Source: Zetaproteobacteria bacterium
Lineage (GTDB): Bacteria; Pseudomonadota; Zetaproteobacteria; Mariprofundales; Mariprofundaceae
NCBI GenBank assembly: GCA_021545585.1
Contig: JAJRTF010000092.1
Span: 1-50,148 of the forward strand
DNA length: 50,148 nt
Direction: 5' to 3'
Positions within the stretch are counted from its first letter, which is position 1, and the number at the start of each line of letters is the position of its first letter. The translations under genes and the position numbers were made by a program. A model generated the notes under the pieces. It was not told the origin of the DNA and did no database searches. It saw only the letters and a list, made by a program, of their open reading frames with translations. Shown in pieces: positions 27,730 to 36,830 of this stretch.

Positions 27730-29089
27730 GTTGTTGCTCCTGCTTGCTGCCGCTCAATGCAGTCACGATACGCTCCAGTGCCATACTGCGTGATGCCTTG
27801 ATCAGGATGATGTCATCCGCATCCGGCTGATAACCCCGGAAGAAAGATATCGCCTCATCGGTATCTGTAAAACAGCGGGCTGCCGGATATTGATCTGCCA
27901 GATGCTGCATGTCCGGTCCGATCAGGTGGATCTGATCCACACCGTCAAGGTTGAGACCTTTGTGTGCAGCCGCACTATCCGCACCCAGTTCGGCCATGTC
28001 GCCGAGGATGGCAACGCGGTGGCCGTCCATGGCCACCAGCGTATCCAGTGCGGCCTGCATGGAGGCCGGATTGGCATTATAGCAATCGTCGATAATCAGG
28101 CTGCCGTTACGGCCTTCGATACGGCGCATACGGCCCTCGACAGGCTGCCAGCTGGCCAGTGCCGCGCCGATATCTGCAAGCGAGATTGAAAGCTGCCGCG
28201 CCTGCGTGGCGCGCAGCATGATATTTGCTGCCAGTGTCATATTGGCCGCCCAGTGGCGAGCCGGAAGCCCCATCGGAATAACGGTGTCGGCGCCCGCGTG
28301 GGTCAGGGTGAGGGTTGAACCTTCCAGATGCCAGTGTACGGCCGAAGCATCTTCTGCGATGAATACATCATCCGGCAGTCTGATGCCAAACTGTTGCAGG
28401 CTGGCCGCGACACCCTCGCCAAGGGCACACCAGCCGCGCTCTGCCGTGTGCTCCAGCAATAGCGATTTTTCCCGTGCGATGCCTTCAAGGCCACCCAGAC
28501 CTTCACCGTGGGCTGCAGTCAGGCCGGTCAGTACGGCAATATCCGGCTGTACCATGCGCGCGAGGCGTTGCATTTCACCCTGCTCACTGATGCCGCATTC
28601 GACGATGCCGAACTCGGCATCCTGATCAATGGACATCAGTGTTTGCGGCACGCCGACCAGATTGTTCAGGTTCGCCCGGGTTGCGGCAACGCTCAGTCCG
28701 AGCCTGTCAAAGCCGTGCTTGAGCAGGGAGCGCAGGCTGGTTTTCCCGAACGATCCGGTAATGGCGATCAGTGTGGTATGCTCAAGCTTCCGGCGCCATG
28801 CATGAGCGATATCGCCGAGGGCCTGCAGGGTATCGGTAACTTCAAGCTGTCGAACATCAAGGCTTCCCCATAACTGTACGCCCTGATGGTCTCCTATCAG
28901 CGCTTCAGCCTGATCGGCAATGCCCGGGGCAAAGCGATGGCCATCAAAATGCGGTCCGCGCAGGGCCAGGAATGTCTGGCCGGCCTTGAAGCTACGTGTA
29001 TCGGTGACGACATCGGCAATCTTCTCCGGGATTCCGCCATGCCATTGCCCCCGGGTGGCGCGTTCGATATCCATACCGCTCAGGCGCAT
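27719..29089 (-). CDS. murF: UDP-MurNAc-tripeptide D-alanyl-D-alanine ligase
   Basis: MurF adds the D-Ala-D-Ala dipeptide to complete the pentapeptide precursor. The 456-residue protein has the N-terminal [24 protein letters not shown], the P-loop [25 protein letters not shown] and [15 protein letters not shown]. The P-loop has Phe where the family often has Ser or Asn. It overlaps murE by 10 nt and mraY by 11 nt. Confidence 0.96.
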   Translation of the reverse strand: MRLSGMDIERATRGQWHGGIPEKIADVVTDTRSFKAGQTFLALRGPHFDGHRFAPGIADQAEALIGDHQGVQLWGSLDVRQLEVTDTLQALGDIAHAWRRKLEHTTLIAITGSFGKTSLRSLLKHGFDRLGLSVAATRANLNNLVGVPQTLMSIDQDAEFGIVECGISEQGEMQRLARMVQPDIAVLTGLTAAHGEGLGGLEGIAREKSLLLEHTAERGWCALGEGVAASLQQFGIRLPDDVFIAEDASAVHWHLEGSTLTLTHAGADTVIPMGLPARHWAANMTLAANIMLRATQARQLSISLADIGAALASWQPVEGRMRRIEGRNGSLIIDDCYNANPASMQAALDTLVAMDGHRVAILGDMAELGADSAAAHKGLNLDGVDQIHLIGPDMQHLADQYPAARCFTDTDEAISFFRGYQPDADDIILIKASRSMALERIVTALSGSKQEQQHAV

Positions 29090-30588
29090 GCCCGCAGCTC
29101 CTTGGAGGCCAGATACTTTTCAGCCACCTCCTGATCGCTCCATATCAGACGCGTACCGGCGATTTCCATATAGGCCTCGTGGCCCTTGCCGGCAATGACC
29201 AGCGTATCGCCCGGCTGTAACTCGGCAATAGCTTCGGCAATGGCCTGTTCACGGTCGAGCTGCAGCCTGATATCGGCCGCATACGGACGAGAAATGCCAT
29301 GCTCGATCTCCGAGGCAATGACCTCCGGCAATTCGCCGCGCGGGTTGTCCGAGGTGATCCATACCAGATCGGAAAGATGCGCGGCCGTATCGCCCATTTG
29401 CGGCCGCTTCTCCCGGTCGCGTTCACCACCGCAACCGAACACCAGCAGCAGGCGCTTGCCGGTCAGTATGCGGGCTGCCTTCAGGCAACGCTCAAGCGCC
29501 TCGGGGGTATGGGCATAATCGATGAATACCTGCCACAGACCTGCCGCCAGATCCTGCATGCGACCCGGAGGGGCGCTGATAGCATTAAGAAGTTTCGGCA
29601 GCTTGTTGAAACGGATGCCCAGCGAGGTCATCAGGGTCAGGGCAACACAGGCGATATTCTCGGCGTGGAATTCGCCCAGCGGGATATCCTCAATCAGAAC
29701 TTCCTTACCCTTGTGGGCCAGACGAACCATGCCGGGTAATTCCTGTTCCCATGCCAGATCGATGCCGTCGCGATTCAGGCCGCGGCCGTACCAGTGGCTG
29801 CTGGAGGGGGCGCGGCTGCAGATGTCATCGTGATCGGCATTGGCCACGACCTGTCCGCCATTCTGCGCACAGGCTTTCACGAATCCGGCTTTGGTGGACA
29901 GGTAATTTTCATAGCCGCCATGATCCTGCAGGTGATCGTGTCCCATGCTTGTCCATACGGCGGTATTGAAATCCAGGCCTGTAATGCGTTCCTGGGCAAT
30001 GCCGTGCGAAGAAATTTCGCTGATGATATGGCTGATGTGCTTCTCTTCCGCCGTCGCCAGCAAGGCATGCATGGTCAACAGGGCGGGGGTGGTATTGCCG
30101 ATGTCCCGCATGTCGTCATCATTGACCACCCAGCCCAGTGTACCTGAACTCCAGATCGGCTTGTTGAGCCGGTGTGCCATCACCTCGCGCAGCATCCATG
30201 TGACACTGGTTTTTCCATCCGTGCCGGTGATGCCGATCAGGCGGGTGCTGGCTTGCTCGGTTTCAAACCAGCGGCGCAACAGCAGGCCAAGCTGCTGCAT
30301 GGAATCCAGCTGCAATACGGGTAAATCCGTTTGCACCTGCATACCGATGCTGATCACGGCATGGACGCCTTTTTTCTTGGCGTCGGCAGCATACTCGCTG
30401 GCAAAATGGGTGCTGCGCGGCATGCACAGGAAGGCATAGCCAGGCTTGACCTCGCGCGAATCGTCACAGATACCGGACAGCTGAACATCGCCATCTTTGC
30501 CTGTCTTGAGCAAGCCCAGCCCCTGGCTGATATGCAAAAGCGAATGTACCCGGTCGGTATTGGGGAAGAGGATATGGGGATCAGTCAT
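29080..30588 (-). CDS. murE: UDP-MurNAc-tripeptide synthetase (meso-diaminopimelate adding)
   Basis: MurE adds the third stem-peptide residue. The DNPR motif in TSDNPRGELPEVIA points to meso-DAP as substrate. The P-loop is GITGTDGKTSVTWML. The track starts at 30612 on a GTG, but the ATG at 30588 (protein MTDPHILFPN) has GAGG about 8 nt upstream and overlaps the ftsI stop by only 8 nt, so I prefer it, giving 502 residues. C-terminal motifs FGCGGERDREKRPQMG and VIAGKGHEAYMEI are complete. Confidence 0.95.
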   Translation of the reverse strand: MTDPHILFPNTDRVHSLLHISQGLGLLKTGKDGDVQLSGICDDSREVKPGYAFLCMPRSTHFASEYAADAKKKGVHAVISIGMQVQTDLPVLQLDSMQQLGLLLRRWFETEQASTRLIGITGTDGKTSVTWMLREVMAHRLNKPIWSSGTLGWVVNDDDMRDIGNTTPALLTMHALLATAEEKHISHIISEISSHGIAQERITGLDFNTAVWTSMGHDHLQDHGGYENYLSTKAGFVKACAQNGGQVVANADHDDICSRAPSSSHWYGRGLNRDGIDLAWEQELPGMVRLAHKGKEVLIEDIPLGEFHAENIACVALTLMTSLGIRFNKLPKLLNAISAPPGRMQDLAAGLWQVFIDYAHTPEALERCLKAARILTGKRLLLVFGCGGERDREKRPQMGDTAAHLSDLVWITSDNPRGELPEVIASEIEHGISRPYAADIRLQLDREQAIAEAIAELQPGDTLVIAGKGHEAYMEIAGTRLIWSDQEVAEKYLASKELRACA

Positions 30589-32509
30589 GCAACCACACCT
30601 CAAGGGTCTCACCTGCCTGTAGGCTGGATAATTGCACCGGCGACTGGCGGCGAACCCAGCCGGATCCGTGCACCTTCAGACTTAGCCCCAGGCGGGATGC
30701 CAGATGGCGAACTTCCCGCAGGGACAGGCCGACCGCGCCTTGCCCCGGCAGCGGATCGGCGATGTCGGCAATATTCATGCTTCGCCATGCCTGTGTGTCT
30801 TCGATGCGTGCTGAGATGCCGAGGTAGGGCAGCGCATTGGCGGCGATGTTGCGAAAGATGGGGGCCGCCACCTGACCGCCATAAATGCTTTGCTGGGGCT
30901 CATCGACAATGACGGCAATGACCAGTCTTGGATCATCGGCCGGGGCCACACCGGCAAACACGGCGGTGAACTTATCGCTGTTGTAACCGCCGTATTTATT
31001 GGGTTTCTGGGCCGTGCCGGTTTTACCGGCCACGCGGTAGCCCGCAGGCACTGCCTTGCTGCCCGTGCCCTCGCTGCTGGTGGCATACTCGAGCATGCTC
31101 AATACCTGCCGTGCCACCCTTTCGGGCATAATGCGATGTCCTGCTATGCTGCTGTATTCCCCTTCATCTTCAGCTGTTTGAATGAGTCTGGGCTGCATGT
31201 ACAGGCCACCGTTTGCCAAAACGGAAAATGCCGTCGCAAGTTGCAACGGCGTGACGGCGATACCCTGTCCGAAGGCGATGTTGGCCGTTTCCACAGGCCC
31301 CCATCGCTCAGCGGGCAGAATTATTCCGGGCGACTCGCCGTTGAGTCCGACATGGCTTCGACGTCCGAAGCCGACATCGTTCAACATCTGATACATCGGG
31401 GTCGCGCCGATATCGAGCGCCAGCTTGGCAGCACCGATATTGCTGGATTTAGCCAGCAGACCGGTCATATCGAGCCAGCCCTCCGAATGATCATCGTGGA
31501 TAATGTGGTCGGCGACCTGCATGGAACCGTTTTCACAGAAGATGCGCGAATCCGGCTGCCAGCGCCCTGACATCAGAGCGGCCGCTACGGTGAACGGCTT
31601 CAGTGTAGAGCCGGGCTCGAATACATCGGTAATGGCACGGTTTCTCCATTGGAAAGGATGGAACTCGCGGAAACTGTTGGGGTTGTAGCCGGGCCAGCTT
31701 GCCATGGCCAGAATTGCCCCGTCCCGCGGGCGCATGACAATAACAGAGCCGCCTTTGGCCTGCTGTTTGCGAATACCATCTGCCAGAGCGGCATAGGCAA
31801 TACTCTGGATGGATGCATTAAGCGTCAGTTTGATGGACTTGCCCGGAACCGTGTCCCGCAGCCAGATGCCGCCCGGCAGTGAGTGGCCGCGTGCATCACG
31901 GCGTACCTGACGGATACCCGCTTCGCCGCTGAGCTGGTCATCCAGCACGCGTTCGATACCTTCCAGGCCGTGGCCGTCAATGCCGACAAAGCCGAGCAGG
32001 TGGCCGGTTTCAGGGCCCAGCGGATGATAGCGGCGCCATTCGGTTTCCTGACGTATGCCGGGAATATTCAGGGCTGCTACTGCATCGGCCTGAGCCGGGG
32101 TGATCTGACGCGCCAGCCAGACAAAACCCTTGCGGCCATGCAGTTTACGGGCCACGGTCTTTTCCGACATGCCCAGTGCATGTGCCAGCTCCCTGATTCT
32201 GTCGGCGGGAACTTCATCACCCATGGCGGCAATGGACGGGACCTCCACGCTTTCGGCCAGAATACGGCCCTGTGAATCCGTGATGCTGCCGCGTGGTGCA
32301 ACGGCGGTATATTGGCGATAACGCTGTTTCTCAGCCAGATTGGTCAGATCATCCGCCTGCAGCCATTGCAGATCCACAGCGCGAATGGCGAGCAATGCGA
32401 TACCGAGCGCCATGAGGCCGGTAACAGCCTCAATGCGGCGGCGCACAAACAGCTGCTGGCGATCGCTTTTTCCGCTTGTCGGGCGGACAGGGAAGGGCGT
32501 CTGAGTCAT
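30581..32509 (-). CDS. ftsI: Septal peptidoglycan transpeptidase (PBP3) with a PASTA-like tail
   Basis: The 642-residue class B penicillin-binding protein has one N-terminal membrane segment and a dimerisation domain (APRGSITDSQGRILAESV). The transpeptidase domain carries the catalytic EPGSTLKPFT, KSSNIG and KTGTAQKP. After residue about 585 a PASTA-like module (LPGQGAVGLSLREVRHLASRL and onward) closes the protein. E. coli FtsI lacks such a tail, so the enzyme resembles longer FtsI/SpoVD-type forms. It overlaps ftsL by 4 nt and murE by 8 nt. Confidence 0.95.
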   Translation of the reverse strand: MTQTPFPVRPTSGKSDRQQLFVRRRIEAVTGLMALGIALLAIRAVDLQWLQADDLTNLAEKQRYRQYTAVAPRGSITDSQGRILAESVEVPSIAAMGDEVPADRIRELAHALGMSEKTVARKLHGRKGFVWLARQITPAQADAVAALNIPGIRQETEWRRYHPLGPETGHLLGFVGIDGHGLEGIERVLDDQLSGEAGIRQVRRDARGHSLPGGIWLRDTVPGKSIKLTLNASIQSIAYAALADGIRKQQAKGGSVIVMRPRDGAILAMASWPGYNPNSFREFHPFQWRNRAITDVFEPGSTLKPFTVAAALMSGRWQPDSRIFCENGSMQVADHIIHDDHSEGWLDMTGLLAKSSNIGAAKLALDIGATPMYQMLNDVGFGRRSHVGLNGESPGIILPAERWGPVETANIAFGQGIAVTPLQLATAFSVLANGGLYMQPRLIQTAEDEGEYSSIAGHRIMPERVARQVLSMLEYATSSEGTGSKAVPAGYRVAGKTGTAQKPNKYGGYNSDKFTAVFAGVAPADDPRLVIAVIVDEPQQSIYGGQVAAPIFRNIAANALPYLGISARIEDTQAWRSMNIADIADPLPGQGAVGLSLREVRHLASRLGLSLKVHGSGWVRRQSPVQLSSLQAGETLEVWLHD

Positions 32510-32769
32510 GGCCTGAGTACCTGCATGGGGCGGGGTGGAGCCATGTGCAACTGTTGCTGAGCCAGCTTACGCAGGCGTTCCGGGCGGGTGAGGCTGGCGA
32601 TTTCCAGACGCAGCTTGCTGGCTTCCAGTGCGACTTTCTGTTTCTCAGCCATCAGGCGCTGGGTATTCTGGGATGATTCGTAGCGAACATGCGAAAGCCA
32701 TACCTGAGCGGCAGCGAGCAGGCCGATAAAAAGCGGGATCAGCAGCCAGGGAAGGGTGCGCGTGGTCAT
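32506..32769 (-). CDS. ftsL: Cell-division protein FtsL
   Basis: The 87-residue protein has one membrane segment (LLIPLFIGLLAAAQVWL). A periplasmic heptad-like region (MAEKQKVALEASKLRLEIASL) should form a coiled coil with FtsB. The C-terminal PERLRKLAQQQLHMAPP is typical of the family. Position between rsmH (1-nt TGATG overlap) and ftsI (4-nt overlap) confirms the call. Confidence 0.9.
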   Translation of the reverse strand: MTTRTLPWLLIPLFIGLLAAAQVWLSHVRYESSQNTQRLMAEKQKVALEASKLRLEIASLTRPERLRKLAQQQLHMAPPRPMQVLRP

Positions 32770-33749
32770 CAGCGAGTCCCCTCACCGACAGGATCGTGCA
32801 GCCGTTCTGCTACGCGCAGACGGGAGGAACGGCTGCGGGGGTTGGATGCCAGCTCCTCCTTGCCCGGGCGAAGCGGTTTTTTCTGAATCCAGTGCATGGT
32901 CGGGGTTTTACCGCAGACACACATCGGCATTTGCGGCGGGCACGTACAGGGGTGCACTTCGGCCTCAATCAGGTCGCGAATGCGCCGGTCCTCACCGGAA
33001 TGAAATGAAATCACTGCCAGCCTGCCATCGGGAAGCAGATGCTGCATGGCGGCCTTTATACCCATATCAATCTGATCGGCTTCACTGTTCACCCACATGC
33101 GCAGGGCCTGGAAGGTGCGCGTGGCCGGATGGGCGCCGCCATGACGGGCATGCCTCGGTACGGCATGAAAGCAGACGTTCTCCAGATCGCCGGTGCTGTG
33201 CAGTTTGTCTTCACGCCTGGCCCTGAGGATAGCAGGGGCAATGCGCCGGGAATAACGTTCATCGCCATATTGAAAGATGATGTCGGCCAGTTCTTTTTCG
33301 GACACATGATCAAGCATGCGTTGCAGCGGCAGGCCGCTGCCCGGATCCATACGCATATCAAGGGGGCCGTCTTTCTGGAATGAAAACCCGCGCTGCGGAT
33401 TATCCACCTGCGGTGACGATATGCCGAGGTCGAAGCCGATGCCGGTCACTTGCTGCCATCCCATATGCGCAAGGGCAGCCTCAAGGCTGCCGTAATCACT
33501 GTGAATAATGGTAAAGCGGCTGTCGTCGCGGGCCAGCCTTTCGCCTTCCTCAACCGCCTGCGGATCGCGGTCGAGGCCCAGCAGCCGCCCTTTGTTCGAA
33601 AGACGGGATAATAATACCCGGCTGTGGCCGCCGCGGCCGAAGGTGCAGTCGACATAGCGGCCATCCGGATCGGTAAACCATGCATCCACAAACACATCGC
33701 GGAGTACCGGAATGTGTTCCGGGCTGGATGAATCAGAAGGGGAATCCAC
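32769..33749 (-). CDS. rsmH: 16S rRNA (cytosine-1402-N4) methyltransferase
   Basis: The 326-residue protein has the family start EHIPVLRDVFVDAWF, the SAM-binding YVDCTFGRGGHSRVLL, GFDLGISSPQVDNPQRGFSF and the late VISFHSGEDRRIRDLI. It methylates N4 of C1402 in 16S rRNA, the same nucleotide that rsmI, also in this window, modifies at the ribose. It starts 1 nt after the mraZ stop. Confidence 0.96.
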   Translation of the reverse strand: MDSPSDSSSPEHIPVLRDVFVDAWFTDPDGRYVDCTFGRGGHSRVLLSRLSNKGRLLGLDRDPQAVEEGERLARDDSRFTIIHSDYGSLEAALAHMGWQQVTGIGFDLGISSPQVDNPQRGFSFQKDGPLDMRMDPGSGLPLQRMLDHVSEKELADIIFQYGDERYSRRIAPAILRARREDKLHSTGDLENVCFHAVPRHARHGGAHPATRTFQALRMWVNSEADQIDMGIKAAMQHLLPDGRLAVISFHSGEDRRIRDLIEAEVHPCTCPPQMPMCVCGKTPTMHWIQKKPLRPGKEELASNPRSRSSRLRVAERLHDPVGEGTR

Positions 33750-33750
33750 A

Positions 33751-34182
33751 TTACAGGCCTAATTCAAAGCCCTGGGCCAGTACCAGATCGTTTTCAAGCT
33801 GCTTGTCCCAGCTTGCCTTGGCCCAGATTTCGAAGGTTTCGCCGGCTCCGGCAAACTGAATGGCGCGATCCATGTCGGCATACTCGCGCATGCTCGGCGC
33901 AACCAGAACACGACCCTGACGATCCGGGATATATTCCTGTGCGGAGCTGATGACGATACGTTTGAAAGCACGCAACTGGGGGCTGGGCGGGGTGGCGGCG
34001 ATGCGCGCCTGCAGGCGCTTCCATTCACGCATCGGGTAGGCCGTCAGATAACGCGAATGAGGAGAACGGGTAATCACAATGCGCTCGTCCGCATGGTGGG
34101 TCTTCAGCGTATCACGGAATGCGGCAGGGATGCTGACGCGTCCCTTATCATCCATGTTATTGCTGAATTCACCCTGAAACAT
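33751..34182 (-). CDS. mraZ: Transcriptional repressor of the dcw cluster
   Basis: MraZ is a ring-forming DNA-binding protein with two SpoVT-AbrB-like domains that represses its own operon. The conserved start is MFQGEFSNNMDDKGRVSIPAAFRD at 34182, giving 143 residues; the track's start at 34227 is too early. The second DRQGRVLV repeat is near residue 85. GGGA lies six nt upstream of the chosen ATG. It is the first gene of the cluster, just downstream of the promoter and boxes listed below. Confidence 0.94.
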   Translation of the reverse strand: MFQGEFSNNMDDKGRVSIPAAFRDTLKTHHADERIVITRSPHSRYLTAYPMREWKRLQARIAATPPSPQLRAFKRIVISSAQEYIPDRQGRVLVAPSMREYADMDRAIQFAGAGETFEIWAKASWDKQLENDLVLAQGFELGL

Positions 34183-34222
34183 CTGGTTCCCAGCCTCCCT
34201 CATACAGGGAATGGAATGCTTA

Positions 34223-34256
34223 CCCACAATTCCCCACTAAATGCCAATATTGGCCA
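34223..34256 (-). promoter_or_regulatory. Likely MraZ operator: four boxes at 10-nt spacing
   Basis: On the minus strand TGGC, TGGC, TGGG and TGGG start at exactly 10-nt intervals (plus-strand positions 34253, 34243, 34233 and 34223). The two promoter-distal boxes have the GTGGG form. MraZ in E. coli and Mycoplasma binds direct TGGG repeats spaced 10 nt apart upstream of mraZ. The boxes cover the -10 element and the presumed transcription start, which fits autorepression. Confidence 0.7.
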
Positions 34257-34274
34257 CCAAACGATACTTGTCAA
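34246..34274 (-). promoter_or_regulatory. Promoter of the mraZ/dcw operon
   Basis: A perfect -35 box TTGACA (34269-34274) is followed after 17 nt by AATATT (34246-34251, four of six matches). Transcription would start near 34239, about 57 nt before the mraZ ATG and inside the MraZ box array. Confidence 0.7.
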
Positions 34275-34441
34275 CCCCACTGTACGGGTCTGTGCTCTGG
34301 GTGAGGCAATAAGACACAATGAATAAACCTTATATTATAAGGATAAATGCCCGGTGGGGGAAAGTGGGTAAGGAGTCACATGAGTGTCTGCAACGATCGG
34401 CAGGCTTGTGTATGCAAGGCGATCTGTGCTGGAATCGGTGT

Positions 34442-34870
34442 ATGGATTTCTGGGATAAATCGCTGCATGAGCTCAATGGTCAGCAATGGGAGGCCCTTTG
34501 CGACGGTTGCGGTCAATGCTGCCGGCACAAATTCGAGGATGAGGATACAGCTGAGATGCTGTACACTGACGTGGCCTGCCGCTTATTTGACCAGCAGAAC
34601 TGCCGCTGTAGCGATTATCCGAATCGACGCCGGCGGGTGCCCGAATGCATGACCATTCGTTCTTTTCATGCCGGGCAGTATGCATGGCTACCGTCCACAT
34701 GTGCTTATCGCCTGCGCCATGAGGGCAAGCCGTTATATGACTGGCATCCGTTGATATCCGGGACCCCGGAGTCGGTGCACGATGCCGGTATCTCGGTGCG
34801 CGGGGCCTGTGTGCCGGAAAGCGAGGTGGCTGAGGATGACTGGCCCGATCATATCATCGGGGCGGCCTGA
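34442..34870 (+). CDS. ycgN: YcgN family zinc/iron-chelate-domain protein (UPF0260)
   Basis: The family pattern begins at MDFWDKSLHELNGQQWEALCDGCGQCCRHKF, so I use the ATG at 34442 and not the track's 34319, giving 142 residues. A second cysteine set lies in CRLFDQQNCRCSDY, with CAYRL and WHPLISG downstream, all matching E. coli YcgN. The Cys clusters suggest metal or iron-sulfur binding (YkgJ-type). The cellular role is not known. ychJ follows 3 nt downstream. Confidence 0.88.
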   Translation: MDFWDKSLHELNGQQWEALCDGCGQCCRHKFEDEDTAEMLYTDVACRLFDQQNCRCSDYPNRRRRVPECMTIRSFHAGQYAWLPSTCAYRLRHEGKPLYDWHPLISGTPESVHDAGISVRGACVPESEVAEDDWPDHIIGAA

Positions 34871-34873
34871 CGG

Positions 34874-35341
34874 ATGGATATGACATTATGCCCATGCGGT
34901 TCAGGGCTTACCCTGCAGGCTTGCTGCGGGCCTGTGATGGATGCTGAATCGGCCACGACGGCTGAAGCGTTGATGCGCTCGCGCTATACGGCATTTGTTT
35001 TACAGCGTACCGATTATCTGTTGCACAGCTGGCATCCGGATTCACGGCCGTCGCGCATACGCTTTGACGATACGCGCTGGCTTGGCCTGAGTATTATTGG
35101 CACGGATCGGGGCCAGGCCGGGGATATTGAAGGAACAGTTGAATTCCAGGTGGCCTTCATCTGCGGCGGCGAGTGCCGGGTGCTGCACGAGATCAGTCGC
35201 TTCGAAAGGCTGGACAACCGATGGTTGTACCGGGACGGGGATTGCCGTATAGATGAGCCTGGCCGCAATGCACCATGTCCATGCGGCAGTGGCAGGAAGT
35301 TCAAGCGTTGCTGCGCACTGCCCGGGAAGCCTGGGGGTTAA
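34874..35341 (+). CDS. ychJ: YchJ family protein with two SEC-C metal-binding motifs
   Basis: The 155-residue protein has a SEC-C zinc motif at each end: CPCGSGLTLQACCG near residue 6 and CPCGSGRKFKRCCA near residue 135. Between them is the YchJ domain (AEALMRSRYTAFVLQRTDYLL, then EFQVAFICGG), which has an NTF2-like fold. The function is unknown. It starts 3 nt after ycgN and converges with folE after 7 nt, with no obvious terminator between them. Confidence 0.9.
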   Translation: MDMTLCPCGSGLTLQACCGPVMDAESATTAEALMRSRYTAFVLQRTDYLLHSWHPDSRPSRIRFDDTRWLGLSIIGTDRGQAGDIEGTVEFQVAFICGGECRVLHEISRFERLDNRWLYRDGDCRIDEPGRNAPCPCGSGRKFKRCCALPGKPGG

Positions 35342-35348
35342 TCAGTCC

Positions 35349-35951
35349 CTATGACATCCCTTTATCCATACCGATCAGTTGGAATAGTTCCAGACGGGAG
35401 GATGGATTTTTCAGGAATGCGCCGGTCAGCTTGGATGTCGTTGTCCATGAGTTTGGTTTGTGTATGCCGCGATGGCACATGCAGAAATGCTGGCACTGGA
35501 TAATCACAGCCACGCCATCCGGAGTGAGCACCTCGTCAATGGCATTGGCAATTTGCATGGTCAGTTTTTCCTGTACCTGCAGACGCTTGGCGTAGCCCTC
35601 GACGACACGCGCCAGCTTTGACAGGCCGACAACGCGGCCCCTGGGAATATAGGCTACATGCGCCTTGCCGACGAACGGCACCAGATGATGTTCACAATGG
35701 CTGTGCACATCGATATCCGAGACCAGTACCACTTCATCGTAGCCTTCGACCTCTTCGAAGGTTTTCAGCAGATGCTCTTTCGGATCTTCCTTGTAGCCGG
35801 AGAAATGTTCCTGCATGGCGGCCAGCATACGTGCCGGGGTTTCCTTCAGTCCTTCGCGGCCGGTGTCTTCACCAATGTATTCGAGCAGGCCTTTCACATA
35901 CTGCATGGCCTGGGTGTTTTTTGGGTCCTCGGTATCGAAATCTTCGGTCAC
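35349..35951 (-). CDS. folE: GTP cyclohydrolase I
   Basis: FolE opens the GTP ring to give dihydroneopterin triphosphate for folate synthesis. The 200-residue protein has the zinc and catalytic motifs [10 protein letters not shown] and [10 protein letters not shown], plus [11 protein letters not shown] and [20 protein letters not shown]. It is divergent from the histidine phosphatase gene, with a 137-nt intergenic region in which I see no convincing promoter boxes. Confidence 0.96.
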   Translation of the reverse strand: MTEDFDTEDPKNTQAMQYVKGLLEYIGEDTGREGLKETPARMLAAMQEHFSGYKEDPKEHLLKTFEEVEGYDEVVLVSDIDVHSHCEHHLVPFVGKAHVAYIPRGRVVGLSKLARVVEGYAKRLQVQEKLTMQIANAIDEVLTPDGVAVIIQCQHFCMCHRGIHKPNSWTTTSKLTGAFLKNPSSRLELFQLIGMDKGMS

Positions 35952-36088
35952 TGTGAGCCTTCCTGTCGTTGTTTTTCCATTCGTTTGCCCACAGCTTAGC
36001 GGATGCAGGGGCGTAGAAACACCCGTAAAAAATCTGTGTATGGCATATGAATTGGCGCGGGAACAGATTTTCGGAGGCTGGGCGAAGA

Positions 36089-36667
36089 ATGATTATCGAT
36101 CTGTTACGGCACGGGGAACTGGAAGGCGGCATGAAATACCGGGGGCGGGTGGATGATCCGCTGACCCCGGAAGGTCGCCGGAGCATGGAGCATGTCTGGC
36201 ATAAACTGCAGGGCGAAGTCGATGCCATTGCCACATCGCCGCTGTCGCGCTGTGCCGGGCCGGCGCGGGGCTGGGCCGATGCGTCCGGGATACCGCTGTT
36301 CGTCGAGGAAAGGCTCGCTGAGCTGCATTATGGTGCATGGGAAGGTAAGACTGCCGTGGAGATTGATTACGAATTCCCCGGCAAACTTCAACAATGGCGC
36401 CGTGATCCAACCGCGATGCGTCCGCCCGGCGGTGAAAGCCCTGAGGAACTGCAAGCGAGATTAAGCGATTGGTGGCAGGAGATACTGCGGAGGGAGAAGC
36501 ATCATCATCTGCTGGTTATTTCCCATTCGGGCAGCCTGCGCATGCTGCTGGCCATAGCGCTCGGCGCCCCCATTGCAGCAACCCGTCAGTTTGCCATGCC
36601 CTATAGCTGCTGGAGCAGGCTGGTGATCGAGAACGGGAAGGCCATTCTGGATTTTCATCAGCGATAG
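36089..36667 (+). CDS. Histidine phosphatase family protein (CobC/phosphoglycerate mutase-like)
   Basis: The RHG motif ([14 protein letters not shown]) lies at the very N-terminus, so the ATG at 36089 is preferred over 36047, giving 192 residues. Other family residues are [22 protein letters not shown] and the second catalytic His in [11 protein letters not shown]. The phospho-His intermediate is expected on H8. It resembles alpha-ribazole phosphatase (CobC), but no other cobalamin gene is present, so the substrate is open. GGAGG lies 11 nt upstream. Confidence 0.85.
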   Translation: MIIDLLRHGELEGGMKYRGRVDDPLTPEGRRSMEHVWHKLQGEVDAIATSPLSRCAGPARGWADASGIPLFVEERLAELHYGAWEGKTAVEIDYEFPGKLQQWRRDPTAMRPPGGESPEELQARLSDWWQEILRREKHHHLLVISHSGSLRMLLAIALGAPIAATRQFAMPYSCWSRLVIENGKAILDFHQR

Positions 36668-36830
36668 CATCGGCCTGTGATTGCTGCGGGATATATGCAC
36701 ACGCTGCACAAAGGGGACTGGATGTTTTACGGGCCCTTTTATAAGTCTTGGAAAAGGTTATGGTTCTCAGCCGAAAAATATGCTTTTCCGTTTCCAGAAA
36801 GACATATGAAGTTTACGAGTGAGGTTTTCA

